The notes: generated by a model from the letters alone, not told the origin. 64,000 nt of DNA from Chitinophagaceae bacterium (GCA_016721725.1 JADKHN010000001.1:1488001-1552000); one strand, 5' to 3'; counted from the first letter of the stretch, positions 21,818 to 30,487 are shown. Numbers and translations are program-made.

Positions 21818-23476
21818 ATGGCAGAAGTGATTCGAATGCCCAGGATGAGTGACACCATGACGGAAGGGGTGATCGTGGAGTGGCATAAAAAGGTAGGAGA
21901 TAAGGTCAAGCCGGGTGATCTGCTGGCCGAGGTGGAGACGGACAAAGCCACGATGGAACTGGAAAGCTATAACGAAGGAACCTTATTGTACCTGGGCGTT
22001 GAAAAAGGAAAATCCGTCCAGGTGGATGGGATACTGGCTGTTGTTGGTAAGGAAGGTGAGGATTTTAAATCGGCCTTGGGTGCGGACCAGGTCAAAGAGG
22101 TTGCTGTCAAGGATCCTGTGCAGACGGCAGAGAATAGTGTGCAGCCGGGAGTGGGCAGTGGGCAGCCGGCAAAGGTATCGTTGCCGGACGGAGCCAAAGA
22201 GATCCGGATGCCCTTGTTAAGTGATACCATGACCGAGGGAAAGATCATTGCCTGGCATAAGAAAATTGGTGATTTCGTAAAAAGCGATGATGTACTGGCT
22301 GAGGTGGAAACCGATAAGGCGACCATGGACGTGGTGGGTTATGAAGAAGGCACATTACTGTATATCGGTGTAGAAGCCGGGCATGCGGCAAGGATCAACG
22401 AGATCATCGCCATTGTTGGAAAGGCCGGAACCGACGTCAGCGCCTATGTAGCCGCGGAAAAAGCGGGTACTAACGCTCAGCCTGCAGCCGCGGCAGTTGC
22501 CGGTGCTGCTGCAGAAGCAACGGGCAGCGGACAGGCTGCCCTTGTCAATGCCCCGGTTGTTGCCAGTGAAGAATCAACCGGCGATCAACGTGTCAAAGCC
22601 TCCCCACTCGCTAAAAAGATCGCAGCTGAAAAAGGGATCGACATCAGCAAAGTGGCGGGCAGCGGTGATGGCGGAAGGGTCACGAAGAAAGATATTGATG
22701 ATTATAAAACCCCGACAGCGGGTGCAACCCCTGTCGGCGGTATGGCCAAAACAGCCTCTGTTGCTGGAGAAGAAGGCTTCACGGATATTCCCCTTACCCA
22801 GATGCGCAAGACCATCGCCCGTCGTTTGGGAGAGAGCAAATTCAGCGCTCCGCATTTTTACCTCACCATGGAGATCAATATGGATAACGCGATGAGTGTG
22901 CGTACCCAATTGAACGAGTTGAGCCCGGTGAAGATCTCTTTCAACGACCTCATCATTAAATCGGTCGCCTTGTCCCTGCGCCAGCATCCGCCCGTGAATA
23001 GCAGCTGGATGTCTGCCCGGCCAGGTACGGACGGGAATGATTTCATCCGCCAGAATCATCATATCCATATCGGCAGCGCGGTAGCCACTCCCGACGGACT
23101 GATCGTTCCCGTGATCCGTTTCGCCGATCAGAAGACCCTGAGCCAGATCGCCATTGAAGCCAAGGAATTGTATGGCAAAGCCAAGGATAAGAAATTGCAA
23201 CCCGCCGAATTTAGCGGGAATACTTTTACCATCTCCAACCTGGGTATGATGGATATTGAGGAGTTCACCGCCATCATCAATCCGCCCGACAGCGCCATCC
23301 TGGCCGTTGGCCGAATCCGGGAGATCGTGGTGAAGAAAGGGGAAGGGTTTGGCGTCACGAACGTGATGAAGCTGACCCTGAGTTGCGATCATCGTTCAGT
23401 GGACGGGGCCGTAGGCGCGGCATTCCTTCAAACGCTGAAAAAATACCTGGAGAATCCGGTAAACCTGTTAATATAA
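21818..23476 (+). CDS. pdhC: Pyruvate dehydrogenase E2, dihydrolipoamide acetyltransferase
   Basis: Core enzyme that passes the acetyl group from pyruvate to CoA. Domain order: two lipoyl domains with lipoylated Lys43 ('TDKATMELES') and Lys167 ('TDKATMDVVG'), an Ala/Gly-rich linker, a peripheral-subunit-binding domain ('ASPLAKKIAAEKGIDISKV'), a second linker, and the catalytic domain with 'SCDHRSVDGAVGA' (His and Asp of the active site). 552 residues. The linker between the lipoyl domains carries a period-7 DNA repeat. It stands alone with its own terminator; E1 and E3 genes are not here. A branched-chain E2 is less likely given the two lipoyl domains. Confidence 0.93.
   Translation: MAEVIRMPRMSDTMTEGVIVEWHKKVGDKVKPGDLLAEVETDKATMELESYNEGTLLYLGVEKGKSVQVDGILAVVGKEGEDFKSALGADQVKEVAVKDPVQTAENSVQPGVGSGQPAKVSLPDGAKEIRMPLLSDTMTEGKIIAWHKKIGDFVKSDDVLAEVETDKATMDVVGYEEGTLLYIGVEAGHAARINEIIAIVGKAGTDVSAYVAAEKAGTNAQPAAAAVAGAAAEATGSGQAALVNAPVVASEESTGDQRVKASPLAKKIAAEKGIDISKVAGSGDGGRVTKKDIDDYKTPTAGATPVGGMAKTASVAGEEGFTDIPLTQMRKTIARRLGESKFSAPHFYLTMEINMDNAMSVRTQLNELSPVKISFNDLIIKSVALSLRQHPPVNSSWMSARPGTDGNDFIRQNHHIHIGSAVATPDGLIVPVIRFADQKTLSQIAIEAKELYGKAKDKKLQPAEFSGNTFTISNLGMMDIEEFTAIINPPDSAILAVGRIREIVVKKGEGFGVTNVMKLTLSCDHRSVDGAVGAAFLQTLKKYLENPVNLLI
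22136..22170. repeat. Period-7 repeat inside the E2 gene
   Basis: Five heptamers AGTGTGC, AGCCGGG, AGTGGGC, AGTGGGC, AGCCGGC, in frame, encoding 'SVQPGVGSGQPA' in the flexible linker between the lipoyl domains. Confidence 0.75.
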
Positions 23477-23499
23477 ACAGCCTTTTCCCAATGAATTAA

Positions 23500-23528
23500 A
23501 GAACCGGTGATCTGCCGGTTCTTTTTTT
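23500..23528 (+). terminator. Intrinsic terminator of the E2 gene
   Basis: AGAACCGG / CCGGTTCT (23500-23507, 23515-23522) followed by seven T. Confidence 0.88.
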
Positions 23529-23544
23529 GTCTGTAAAAAATTTA

Positions 23545-23585
23545 TTTTCAATAAGTTTTGAAAATTCAATAATTGACTTATCTTT
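23545..23585 (+). promoter_or_regulatory. Promoter and possible operator of the GbsR-type regulator
   Basis: TTG at 23558, 18-bp spacer and TATCTTTA give a near-consensus promoter. TTTTCAA…TTGAAAA (23545-23551 / 23558-23564) and a twofold TTCAATAA overlap it and could be an operator for self-control. Confidence 0.45.
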
Positions 23586-23604
23586 ACAGGGTAAATCAAT
23601 CATC

Positions 23605-24111
23605 ATGAAACTCTCCGAGGCCAAGGCGCAATTCATCAGCAGTTGGGGCGCATTTGGTACCCAATGGGGTATCAACCGCACCATGGCCCAGATCCATGCT
23701 TTGCTCCTGATCAGTCCCGACCCCATTACCCAGGATACGATCATGGCCGAACTGAACATCAGCCGGGGCAATGTGAATATGAACACCCGGGAGCTGATCG
23801 ATTGGGGATTGGTTGACCGGGTGCTGATCCCCGGTGAGCGGAAAGAATTCTTCAGCGCGGAAAAAGATATCTGGAAAGTGGCCACACAGATCATCAAGGA
23901 AAGAAAGAAACGCGAGCTGGATCCCATGCTCAAATTGCTGGGGCAGCTCGAGAAGATCGATGGACAAGCGAAGGACCGTGATGTAAAACAATTTACGGAA
24001 ACGATCGCCGGGATCCGTAAATTCGGAAACCAGGCGGATAAGGTCCTGGATGTCATGATCAGGGCGGAAGAGAACTGGTTTACCGGCACCCTGCTCAAGT
24101 TCTTTAAATAG
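23605..24111 (+). CDS. GbsR/MarR-family transcriptional regulator
   Basis: 168-residue winged-helix repressor-type protein. The N-terminal block 'KAQFISSWGAFGTQWGINR' and 'HALLLISPDPITQDTIMAEL' followed by the recognition region 'NISRGNVNMNTRELIDWGLV' match the GbsR subgroup, whose members control osmolyte or membrane functions in other bacteria. The second half 'KDIWKVATQIIKERKKRELDP' is the usual dimerisation helix. Start at MKLSEAKAQF; a longer frame would run into the promoter. The next gene, a small membrane protein, is 95 nt away beyond a terminator and may be its target. Confidence 0.85.
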   Translation: MKLSEAKAQFISSWGAFGTQWGINRTMAQIHALLLISPDPITQDTIMAELNISRGNVNMNTRELIDWGLVDRVLIPGERKEFFSAEKDIWKVATQIIKERKKRELDPMLKLLGQLEKIDGQAKDRDVKQFTETIAGIRKFGNQADKVLDVMIRAEENWFTGTLLKFFK

Positions 24112-24139
24112 GTTGACTGACAGTCCAGTCAAAACCCAG

Positions 24140-24161
24140 AGCCGCTCAGCGGCTTTTATTT
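24140..24161 (+). terminator. Intrinsic terminator of the regulator gene
   Basis: AGCCGC-TCA-GCGGCT (24140-24154) followed by TTTATTT. Confidence 0.8.
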
Positions 24162-24206
24162 GAACAATGAGTTTCAATAATTTCTGAAAATATAAATAAT
24201 AAAATC

Positions 24207-24557
24207 ATGAAAAGATTCAAAACCATCGACGCCTGGATCAGCATTATTCTGATCGGGGCCAGCGGCATATGGGTATCCTGGACCCGGAGCTTTGAGTATC
24301 TTTTGATCAGCTATTTTGTCGTGGGAGGCTGGCAGGTCATCAGCATGATCGTTCATATCGCTGCCGGATGTTTCACAGAAAAAGGGGGGGCTCGCCTCGT
24401 TTATCACTGGATCAGTTTTATCTCGCTGATCACAATGCCGCTGGGTTCATTCTTCCTGTTGCTTTTCACGGCGCCATTCATGGCCTTTTATTATACCTGG
24501 CTTTGTCACCATGAAGTATATGTATGGATGCAAAGGCCCCTGGCTTTATTGAAATGA
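24207..24557 (+). CDS. Small four-helix membrane protein, unknown
   Basis: 116 residues with about four hydrophobic helices: 'AWISIILIGASGIWVSW', 'LLISYFVVGGWQVISMIVHI', 'WISFISLITMPLGSFFLLLF' and 'FMAFYYTWLC'. I do not recognise the family. It lies between a GbsR-type regulator and the TIGR01777 operon, both on the same strand, with a terminator before it. It could be controlled by the regulator, but nothing in the sequence proves this. Confidence 0.65.
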   Translation: MKRFKTIDAWISIILIGASGIWVSWTRSFEYLLISYFVVGGWQVISMIVHIAAGCFTEKGGARLVYHWISFISLITMPLGSFFLLLFTAPFMAFYYTWLCHHEVYVWMQRPLALLK

Positions 24558-24608
24558 TCCCAAGCCTGAACTTGGCATCGGATCCTGAATCGAAAAAAGA
24601 AAAAATAA

Positions 24609-25592
24609 ATGAAAAATAAAAAGATCATCATCGCCGGAGGCAGCGGCTTCATCGGACAGGCCTTGTGCAATTACTTCGGAATGGATAACGATATCATTAT
24701 ACTGACCCGGAAACTCGCGCATCAAAAAACGAATGCTTTTGGTACAAGATCGGTCAGCAAGGACATCCTGGATAGGATCCGCCTGGTTGAATGGGATGGA
24801 GCTACGGAGGGAGCCTGGTGTAAGGAATTCGATGGAGCCCACCTGGTGATCAACCTGGCGGGTAAAACGGTCAATTGCCGGTATAATGAAAAAAACAAAC
24901 AGGAGATCTTCGATAGCCGCACCCGGGCGACTAAGGCCATCGGGGAAGCCATTCGACAAGCGACTGATCCTCCCAGGTTATGGATCAACGCCGCATCGGC
25001 AACGATCTACCCCCATGCATTACATGAACCCCGGGATGAACAGTTTACTGATTTTGCGGATGATTTCAGTGTACGGGTCTGCCAGCTTTGGGAGAAGACC
25101 TTTTATGAACAGCGTACTCCCTTAACCCGGAAAGTCGCATTAAGGATGGCGATCACACTGGGTGCCGGCGGGGTGATGATCCCATATTTCAACTTGCTGA
25201 AATTTGGATTGGGTGGTTACCAGGGAAACGGCCGGCAAATGTATTCCTGGGTGCATGTTGAGGATACCTGCAGGATGATCGACTGGATCAATGATCATCC
25301 TGAAATGGAAGGGACCTACAATTGTTCCAGTCCGGGCCCGGTGACGAATAAGGAATTCATGAGCGTATTGAGGAAAACAACCGGTCATCGTTTCGGCTTG
25401 CCTGCCTTCGCCTGGATGTTGAAGATCGGCGCCCGGTTGATCGGGACTGAAACCGAGCTTATTTTGAAAAGCAGATGGGTCTTGCCAACACGGGTACTAG
25501 CATCGGGTTTTCAATTCACTTATCCATCTCTCCCCATGGCAATGAAAGATATAGTGGCACAAACACCCCGCAGACGGTATCATTTGTTTTAA
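24609..25592 (+). CDS. TIGR01777-family NAD(P)-dependent epimerase-like protein
   Basis: Extended short-chain dehydrogenase fold (327 aa) of the YfcH/SDR39U1 group. Glycine-rich nucleotide-binding start 'IIIAGGSGFIGQALC', then 'LVINLAGKTVNCRYNEKNK', 'SASATIYPHA' and the C-terminal 'LKSRWVLPTRVLASGFQF' that defines the subfamily. Enzymatic reaction unknown. First gene of a tight group with a DCC-family protein (12 nt) and a CoA-binding protein (1 nt). Confidence 0.9.
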   Translation: MKNKKIIIAGGSGFIGQALCNYFGMDNDIIILTRKLAHQKTNAFGTRSVSKDILDRIRLVEWDGATEGAWCKEFDGAHLVINLAGKTVNCRYNEKNKQEIFDSRTRATKAIGEAIRQATDPPRLWINAASATIYPHALHEPRDEQFTDFADDFSVRVCQLWEKTFYEQRTPLTRKVALRMAITLGAGGVMIPYFNLLKFGLGGYQGNGRQMYSWVHVEDTCRMIDWINDHPEMEGTYNCSSPGPVTNKEFMSVLRKTTGHRFGLPAFAWMLKIGARLIGTETELILKSRWVLPTRVLASGFQFTYPSLPMAMKDIVAQTPRRRYHLF

Positions 25593-25604
25593 CTTCGTAC
25601 CCAA

Positions 25605-26006
25605 TTGATTGAACAACCGGTCATATTATTCGATGGGGTCTGTAATTTCTGCAACAGCTCCGTCCAATTCGTTTTGAAAAGGGATAAGAAACAGGCATTC
25701 TTCTTTGCACCCCTTCAATCCGAACCCGGTCAAAAAATGTTGCAGCAATACGGCCTGCCGGTAGAAGAGATGACCTCTTTTGTCTTGATCGAAAAAAATA
25801 AGGCTTATACCCGGTCAACCGCCGCACTGAAAGTATGCCGTTACCTGAGCGGGCCATGGCCTCTCTGTTATGGTTTCATCATTGTTCCGGCATTCATCCG
25901 GGATGCTGTGTACAACTGGATCGCCAGGAACCGGTATAAATGGTTTGGCATACGGCAGGAATGCATGATCCCTTCACCTGAAATAAAAGCAAGGTTCTTG
26001 TCCTGA
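25605..26006 (+). CDS. DCC-family (DUF393) thiol-disulfide oxidoreductase-like protein
   Basis: 133 residues. The start 'PVILFDGVCNFCNSSVQFVL' contains the DxxCxxC signature (Asp-Gly-Val-Cys-Asn-Phe-Cys) of the DCC family, likely redox active. Ends 'RFGIRQECMIP'-like ('KWFGIRQECMIPSPEIK'). The upstream stop codon is in the same frame only 12 nt before, so the start must be TTG at 25605, or the adjacent ATT; TTG is chosen. Second gene of a three-gene operon. Confidence 0.85.
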   Translation: MIEQPVILFDGVCNFCNSSVQFVLKRDKKQAFFFAPLQSEPGQKMLQQYGLPVEEMTSFVLIEKNKAYTRSTAALKVCRYLSGPWPLCYGFIIVPAFIRDAVYNWIARNRYKWFGIRQECMIPSPEIKARFLS

Positions 26007-26007
26007 T

Positions 26008-26373
26008 ATGGAAAAAAAGAAAACATTGGTTTTGGGCGCATCAGAAAACCCTGAGCGGTACAGCAACCTGGCGGTAAAGAAATTGATCGCTTATGGCCAT
26101 CCCGTATTGGCGTTGGGCAATAAGGCCGGTTGGATCGGAAAGACGGAGATCACGACAGAAAACAGGGATTTCCAGGATATCGATACGATCACCCTTTACC
26201 TTAACCCCGATCGTCAGAAACCCTTTTACCATTATATATTTTCCCTGAAACCCCGGCGCATCATCTTCAATCCCGGGGCCGAGAACGACGAACTGGCTGA
26301 ACTGGCCCGTGAAAAGGGCATCCTGGCGCAGGAAGCCTGTACCCTGGTATTATTGAGTACCGGTCAATACTAA
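26008..26373 (+). CDS. CoA-binding domain protein
   Basis: 121 residues forming one Rossmann-like CoA-binding domain (CoA_binding_2 type): 'TLVLGASENPERYSNLAVKKL', 'HPVLALGNKAGWIG', 'IDTITLYLNPDRQ', 'RIIFNPGAENDEL' and 'ACTLVLLSTGQY'. Small soluble proteins of this kind are widespread and of unknown role. It starts 1 nt after the previous stop, so it is almost surely translated from the same mRNA. Confidence 0.85.
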   Translation: MEKKKTLVLGASENPERYSNLAVKKLIAYGHPVLALGNKAGWIGKTEITTENRDFQDIDTITLYLNPDRQKPFYHYIFSLKPRRIIFNPGAENDELAELAREKGILAQEACTLVLLSTGQY

Positions 26374-26381
26374 CCCGGGCT

Positions 26382-26405
26382 ATCGTAAAATCCCTATCGT
26401 AAAAG
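26382..26405. repeat. Short direct repeat
   Basis: CTATCGTAAAA occurs twice with 3 nt between, in the 133-bp gap after the CoA-binding gene. Nothing else is seen there. Confidence 0.4.
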
Positions 26406-26506
26406 TACTTTTCCTCAATTTTTTTTCGTGCTGACAAAATATTTGCCAGTAACCTGCGTTTATATTTCCAGAACTGTTTTTCCAATATCTCTGAAAACCT
26501 TACACT

Positions 26507-26962
26507 ATGAAACACTTTGCCCCCTATGCAGTGTTGCTGCTGTTTGTTCTTGCCACGATAAACGGGTATTCACAAAATCCCGGTAACAAGCCCAAACAAT
26601 TCGAACAATTTCCCGCTGTCATCCATTGCACCGAAGCCGAACTCAATAAAGTTTTCGGATTGTCATCGGGCCAGCCGGTCAGCTTTTCCTTTTCAGATAA
26701 TTTTTCCTTCGGAGGGGATGTCATCAGCCAGGTGGCTAAATACAACACCCTCACCAGCGCAACGGTAAAATCACCCGTCTATCATAACAGCCTGTTCAGT
26801 ATTTCCAGGCGGATCAATTCCGACAACAGCATCAGTTATTCCGGTCGTATCCTGAACAGGGATTATTTCGACGGGTATGAACTGAAAAAAACGGCTGACG
26901 GGCATTATCAACTTGTAAAATTCGAAACCGACAAAATGATCAAGGACTGCAGAGTGAATTAA
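26507..26962 (+). CDS. Secreted protein of unknown function
   Basis: 151 residues with a signal peptide (about 1-22, 'LLFVLATINGYS|Q'). The mature part has beta-strand character ('PVSFSFSDNFSFGGDVISQV', 'ISRRINSDNSISYSGRILN') and one Cys pair candidate (Cys in 'VIHCTEAEL' and 'IKDCRVN'). No family recognised. It precedes a secreted metzincin on the same strand by 65 nt; by position it could be an inhibitor, pro-region or partner of that protease, but there is no direct evidence. Confidence 0.65.
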   Translation: MKHFAPYAVLLLFVLATINGYSQNPGNKPKQFEQFPAVIHCTEAELNKVFGLSSGQPVSFSFSDNFSFGGDVISQVAKYNTLTSATVKSPVYHNSLFSISRRINSDNSISYSGRILNRDYFDGYELKKTADGHYQLVKFETDKMIKDCRVN

Positions 26963-27027
26963 GCATCCTAAGTTCAAAAAAGGCCCTATACCTTTTCCCA
27001 TTCCATGAATCCCTAATCCTGAAAACT

Positions 27028-28617
27028 ATGAAAAAACTTTCTACCATAATGATGCTGGCGTCTTTGATGCTGTTGTCATTGAAAGTATTCAGTGTCCCCA
27101 AACTCAACAGTTATCCCAGCGCATCCGCGACCATCTTCCTCGATTTCGACGGACATTATGTGGTGGGCACCCTGTGGAATAACGGCGATCCGATCAACTG
27201 CGCTCCGGCTGCGATGTCGGACCTGCAGATAACGGAAGCATTTTACCGTGTGGCGGAAGATTACCGTCCGTTCGATATCAATATCACCACCGATTCAACG
27301 GTATTCCTGGCTGCTCCCATCACCAAACGCATCCGGATCATCATTACACCGACCAGCGGATGGGCTCCCGGCATGGGCGGGGTTTGTTTCATCGGCTCTT
27401 TTACCTGGGGCGATGATACACCGGGTTTTGTTTTCAGCGACCGCCTGGGTCCCAATAGTCCCAAGATGGTAGGTGAATGCTGTTCGCATGAAAGCGGACA
27501 TGCAGTAGGGCTCGATCACCAATCGAAATACGATGAAATGAATTGCGCTTATCCCCTGCAGGAATACAATTCCGGCACCGGTGCTGGCGAAACAGGCTGG
27601 GCTCCGATCATGGGCAGCAGCTACTATAAGAATTTCAGTAACTGGAACAACGGTCCTACCCCTTATGGTTGTACCGTGGTACAGGATAACCTGGAGACCA
27701 TCGCGACACAGAATGGATTTGGTTACCGAACCGACGATTATTCCGAAGTCCTGAACACATCGGCCTTTGGTTTGAACGCTTCGAATTTCAATGTCAGCGG
27801 GATCATCACCACCAATGCTGATAAGGACGCATTCAAGCTGGTGTTCACCCGAAATTCGAATATCCACCTGACCGCCATCCCTTTTAATGTGGGATCCAAT
27901 TATATCGGCGCCAACCTGGATATCAAAATGGAGCTGTTCAATTCGGCCGGCACGCTGATCAGGACCTTTGATCCATCCGCTTCACTCAGTGTTACGGTGG
28001 ATACGGTATTGCTGACCGGTACGTATTATCTCCGTTTAGACGGAACGGGAAATACCAACGTGGGCGAATATGGCAGCCTGGGCTCTTATATCCTCAGCGG
28101 TAACAGCGGCCCTTTACCCATCCGGGACATCACCCTGAGCGGAAACGCCGACAAGGGTAAACATAACCTGAGCTGGAGGATCATCGCGGACGAGCCGATC
28201 AAAACGATCGTGGTGGAATCATCCTCCGACGGGGTCAATTTCAATGCACTCACCAATGTATCCAATTCCGCTACCGCTTTCTCTTACGCCTCTTATGTGA
28301 GCAATACCGTATTCTACCGGATCAAGGTCACTTCTGTGATCGAACAGACGGTGTATTCCAATACCATCGCCATCAACGGAGCCGGAAGTACGGACAAACA
28401 ATTCTTTGTATCCACCCTGGTTCAATCCGAGGTGGCGGTGAACGCGCCGGTAAGCTACCAGTATGTGCTGAATGACCTGAACGGACGCATCATCGCCCGG
28501 GGTAACGGCGTAAAAGGCGTCAACAAGATCAATGTTTCCAATCAGCAACCGGGTATGTATTTCATCCAGTTGTTCAACGACGATAAACGACAGACAGAAC
28601 GCATTATAAAACAGTAA
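27028..28617 (+). CDS. Secreted metzincin-type zinc metalloprotease with T9SS sorting domain
   Basis: 529 residues. Signal peptide to about residue 22, then a protease domain with the zinc site 'HESGHAVGLDH' (His154, Glu155, His158, His164), the HExxHxxGxxH metzincin pattern, and a Met-turn in 'PIMGSSYY' (Met195). A pre-peptidase-like beta domain follows ('TNADKDAFKLVFTRNSN', 'LLTGTYYLRLDG'), then a fibronectin-like segment and a C-terminal T9SS domain ('VLNDLNGRIIARG', 'QQPGMYFIQLFND'). Likely a surface or secreted peptidase. The terminator follows directly. Confidence 0.87.
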   Translation: MKKLSTIMMLASLMLLSLKVFSVPKLNSYPSASATIFLDFDGHYVVGTLWNNGDPINCAPAAMSDLQITEAFYRVAEDYRPFDINITTDSTVFLAAPITKRIRIIITPTSGWAPGMGGVCFIGSFTWGDDTPGFVFSDRLGPNSPKMVGECCSHESGHAVGLDHQSKYDEMNCAYPLQEYNSGTGAGETGWAPIMGSSYYKNFSNWNNGPTPYGCTVVQDNLETIATQNGFGYRTDDYSEVLNTSAFGLNASNFNVSGIITTNADKDAFKLVFTRNSNIHLTAIPFNVGSNYIGANLDIKMELFNSAGTLIRTFDPSASLSVTVDTVLLTGTYYLRLDGTGNTNVGEYGSLGSYILSGNSGPLPIRDITLSGNADKGKHNLSWRIIADEPIKTIVVESSSDGVNFNALTNVSNSATAFSYASYVSNTVFYRIKVTSVIEQTVYSNTIAINGAGSTDKQFFVSTLVQSEVAVNAPVSYQYVLNDLNGRIIARGNGVKGVNKINVSNQQPGMYFIQLFNDDKRQTERIIKQ

Positions 28618-28638
28618 GGTAGATTCATGTGAAAGTTA

Positions 28639-28675
28639 GGGGGTAGCGTTAGGGGCTATCCCCTTTTTTATTTTT
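28639..28675 (+). terminator. Intrinsic terminator of the metzincin gene
   Basis: GGGGGTAGC / GCTATCCCC (28639-28647, 28655-28663, one G-U pair) followed by a T-rich run. Confidence 0.82.
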
Positions 28676-28838
28676 TGCCCCCTCTGCACTCTGCAAGGGA
28701 GAACCTGGCGAAAAATATTTTGAGGGTTTAAAAAAATCGAAAAATTAGGTAGGATTAAAAGGCCAGGAATTAATATTCCCTTAATGTCCCCGTTAGAGTA
28801 TATAGGGGTTTTTCCGTAACTTTAGAAAACCCCATTTT

Positions 28839-29312
28839 ATGTTATGGAGAAAATTTAACGGAGATCCCATCTCCCTTCCCATCCAGGAAGCCGTTGAGCA
28901 GGCCATAAAAAGAGAAGTGGAAAATGGTTATCACCTGAAGGTTTGCATCGGTACCGACAGCCAGGTAAAAGGCCGCGAAACGGAATTCGCCACCGTGATC
29001 GTTTTTTTAAGGGAAGGCCACGGGGGATTCATGTTCATCCACAATGAGAAGACCCTTCAATCCTACAGTATCAAGGAAAGGATGCTGGTTGAAGTCGCTA
29101 AAAGCATCGAGATCGCCTACGCCCTCTGTGATCTTTTCACCCTCTATGATGTGGATATGGAAGTGCATGCCGACATCAATACCAATCCCCAGTTCAAAAG
29201 CAATGAAGCGTTACGCGAGGCCATGGGTTATATCCTCGGCATGGGGTTTGCCTTCAAGGCCAAGCCCGAGGCCTTCGCCAGCAGCAGCTGCGCCAACAAA
29301 GTGGTGAACTGA
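28839..29312 (+). CDS. YkuK-family RNase H-like protein
   Basis: 157 residues of the DUF458/YkuK family, predicted to have an RNase H-like fold. Visible marks: 'KVCIGTDSQVKGRETEFATVI' (the first Asp of the acidic site), 'MLVEVAKSIEIAYALCDLF', 'DMEVHADINTNPQFKSNEA' and 'ASSSCANKVVN'. Biological role unknown; some bacilli carry a homologue. A near-consensus TAACTTTA box lies upstream at about 28819. Single gene, convergent with the next. Confidence 0.85.
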   Translation: MLWRKFNGDPISLPIQEAVEQAIKREVENGYHLKVCIGTDSQVKGRETEFATVIVFLREGHGGFMFIHNEKTLQSYSIKERMLVEVAKSIEIAYALCDLFTLYDVDMEVHADINTNPQFKSNEALREAMGYILGMGFAFKAKPEAFASSSCANKVVN

Positions 29313-29353
29313 CCTTTCTCTGATTTAAATGCTGAGTGCTTCGCGAGGAGTAT

Positions 29354-29686
29354 TCAGGGAGTTTTTTTTCGCCTGCGGGTGATGCCGATGATCCCCAACA
29401 CCAGCAGGGCTGCACCAATGCCGATCCTCCACCACATTTGCTTTTTGGCCTTGTCTTCCCGCTTCTTATATTCGGCATAAAAGGCATTGAGATTGTTGTT
29501 TTGCCGCTTCATCTCATTGGCCATATTCAGAGAATCATAATGCTTCTCCAGTCGGATGGCGTAACTGTCGCTGGTCCGGTTCAACTGCCGGTATTTCTCA
29601 TCGAGTTCCTTATTGCTGTTTTGGGCGAACAGGAGCGGGTAAACGGCCAGGAGGAATAAAGTGAAAAGCGGCTTCATGTTTTTCAT
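29354..29686 (-). CDS. Small membrane-anchored coiled-coil protein, unknown
   Basis: About 110 residues: a signal peptide ('MKPLFTLFLLAVYPLLFAQ'), a charged coiled-coil body ('NKELDEKYRQLNRTSDSYA') and a C-terminal transmembrane helix ('IGIGAALLVLGIIGI') ended by 'TRRRKKTP'. Two ATGs three codons apart are possible starts. Topology suggests a periplasmic coiled coil anchored in the inner membrane. Family not recognised. Lies just downstream of engB on the same strand. Confidence 0.6.
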   Translation of the reverse strand: MKNMKPLFTLFLLAVYPLLFAQNSNKELDEKYRQLNRTSDSYAIRLEKHYDSLNMANEMKRQNNNLNAFYAEYKKREDKAKKQMWWRIGIGAALLVLGIIGITRRRKKTP

Positions 29687-29722
29687 GCAATGTAACCGCA
29701 TCAAAAAAAGGGGACAATACCC

Positions 29723-30385
29723 TTACTTGGGTATTTTAAGCGATTCGTTGGTCTCATCGATAAAGGCCAGGATCTTGTCCTTACCGGTCTTCTTGATGGC
29801 GCTGGTCACAAAATGCTGGGGCAGGAATTGCCAGGTCTTTTTCATGGCTTCCCCGAAATCCTTCACATTCTTGCTGACGATCCGTTGGTTCTCTTTATCA
29901 CTTTTGGTGAATACCAGGGCAAAAGGCACCGACCATTCCCTGAGCTGATCCAGGAATTCAAGGTCTATCTTCTGAGGTTTGTGCCGGGCATCGATCAGGA
30001 CAAATACCATGGTCAGGTTTTCCCGTTTGCGCAGGTAATTCTCGATCATCTGTTCCCAGCGCCTCCGGCTGCGCTGACTCACTTTTGCGAATCCATACCC
30101 GGGCAGGTCCACCAGATACCAGTAACCTCTGCCGTCATCCCCTTTTTGGGGCGCTTTTTGCTCGGCCTCGGCCCTGGTGGACGCAATGATAAAATGGTTG
30201 ATCAACTGGGTCTTTCCCGGCGCCGAAGAGGTTTTAGCCAGCTTCTCGTTATTGCAGAGCATATTGATCAGCGAGGATTTCCCGACATTGCTTCTCCCGA
30301 TGAATGCATATTCCGGCTTGTCGGGTACCGGGCATTTGGTATACTCCGGACTGCTGATGACGTATTTGGCCGACTTGATCTGCAT
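29723..30385 (-). CDS. engB: Ribosome-biogenesis GTPase EngB (YsxC/YihA)
   Basis: Cytoplasmic GTPase (220 aa) needed for large-subunit assembly. G1 'GRSNVGKSSLINML', G2 region 'SSAPGKTQLINHF', G3 'LVDLPGYGFAKVS', G4 'FTKSDKE' and a G5-like 'VTSAIKKTGKDKI'. A 19-residue charged insert ('STRAEAEQKAPQKGDD…') sits between G2 and G3. The ATG is 4 nt after a TATCTTTG box, so the mRNA is probably leaderless. Divergent from ubiE with only 102 bp between the starts. Confidence 0.95.
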   Translation of the reverse strand: MQIKSAKYVISSPEYTKCPVPDKPEYAFIGRSNVGKSSLINMLCNNEKLAKTSSAPGKTQLINHFIIASTRAEAEQKAPQKGDDGRGYWYLVDLPGYGFAKVSQRSRRRWEQMIENYLRKRENLTMVFVLIDARHKPQKIDLEFLDQLREWSVPFALVFTKSDKENQRIVSKNVKDFGEAMKKTWQFLPQHFVTSAIKKTGKDKILAFIDETNESLKIPK

Positions 30386-30389
30386 GGGG

Positions 30390-30397
30390 CAAAGATA
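30390..30397 (-). promoter_or_regulatory. -7 box abutting engB
   Basis: TATCTTTG on the minus strand, 4 nt before the engB ATG. Confidence 0.65.
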
Positions 30398-30473
30398 CTG
30401 GATGATGATTAAAGGATAAATGTTAAAGGTTTAGGGATCAGGCTCATCCAACATCCAACTCCCCAAAACAGCT

Positions 30474-30481
30474 TATCTTTG
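30474..30481 (+). promoter_or_regulatory. -7 box abutting ubiE
   Basis: TATCTTTG, 6 nt before the ubiE ATG; back to back with the engB box. Confidence 0.65.
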
Positions 30482-30487
30482 CGGCCA

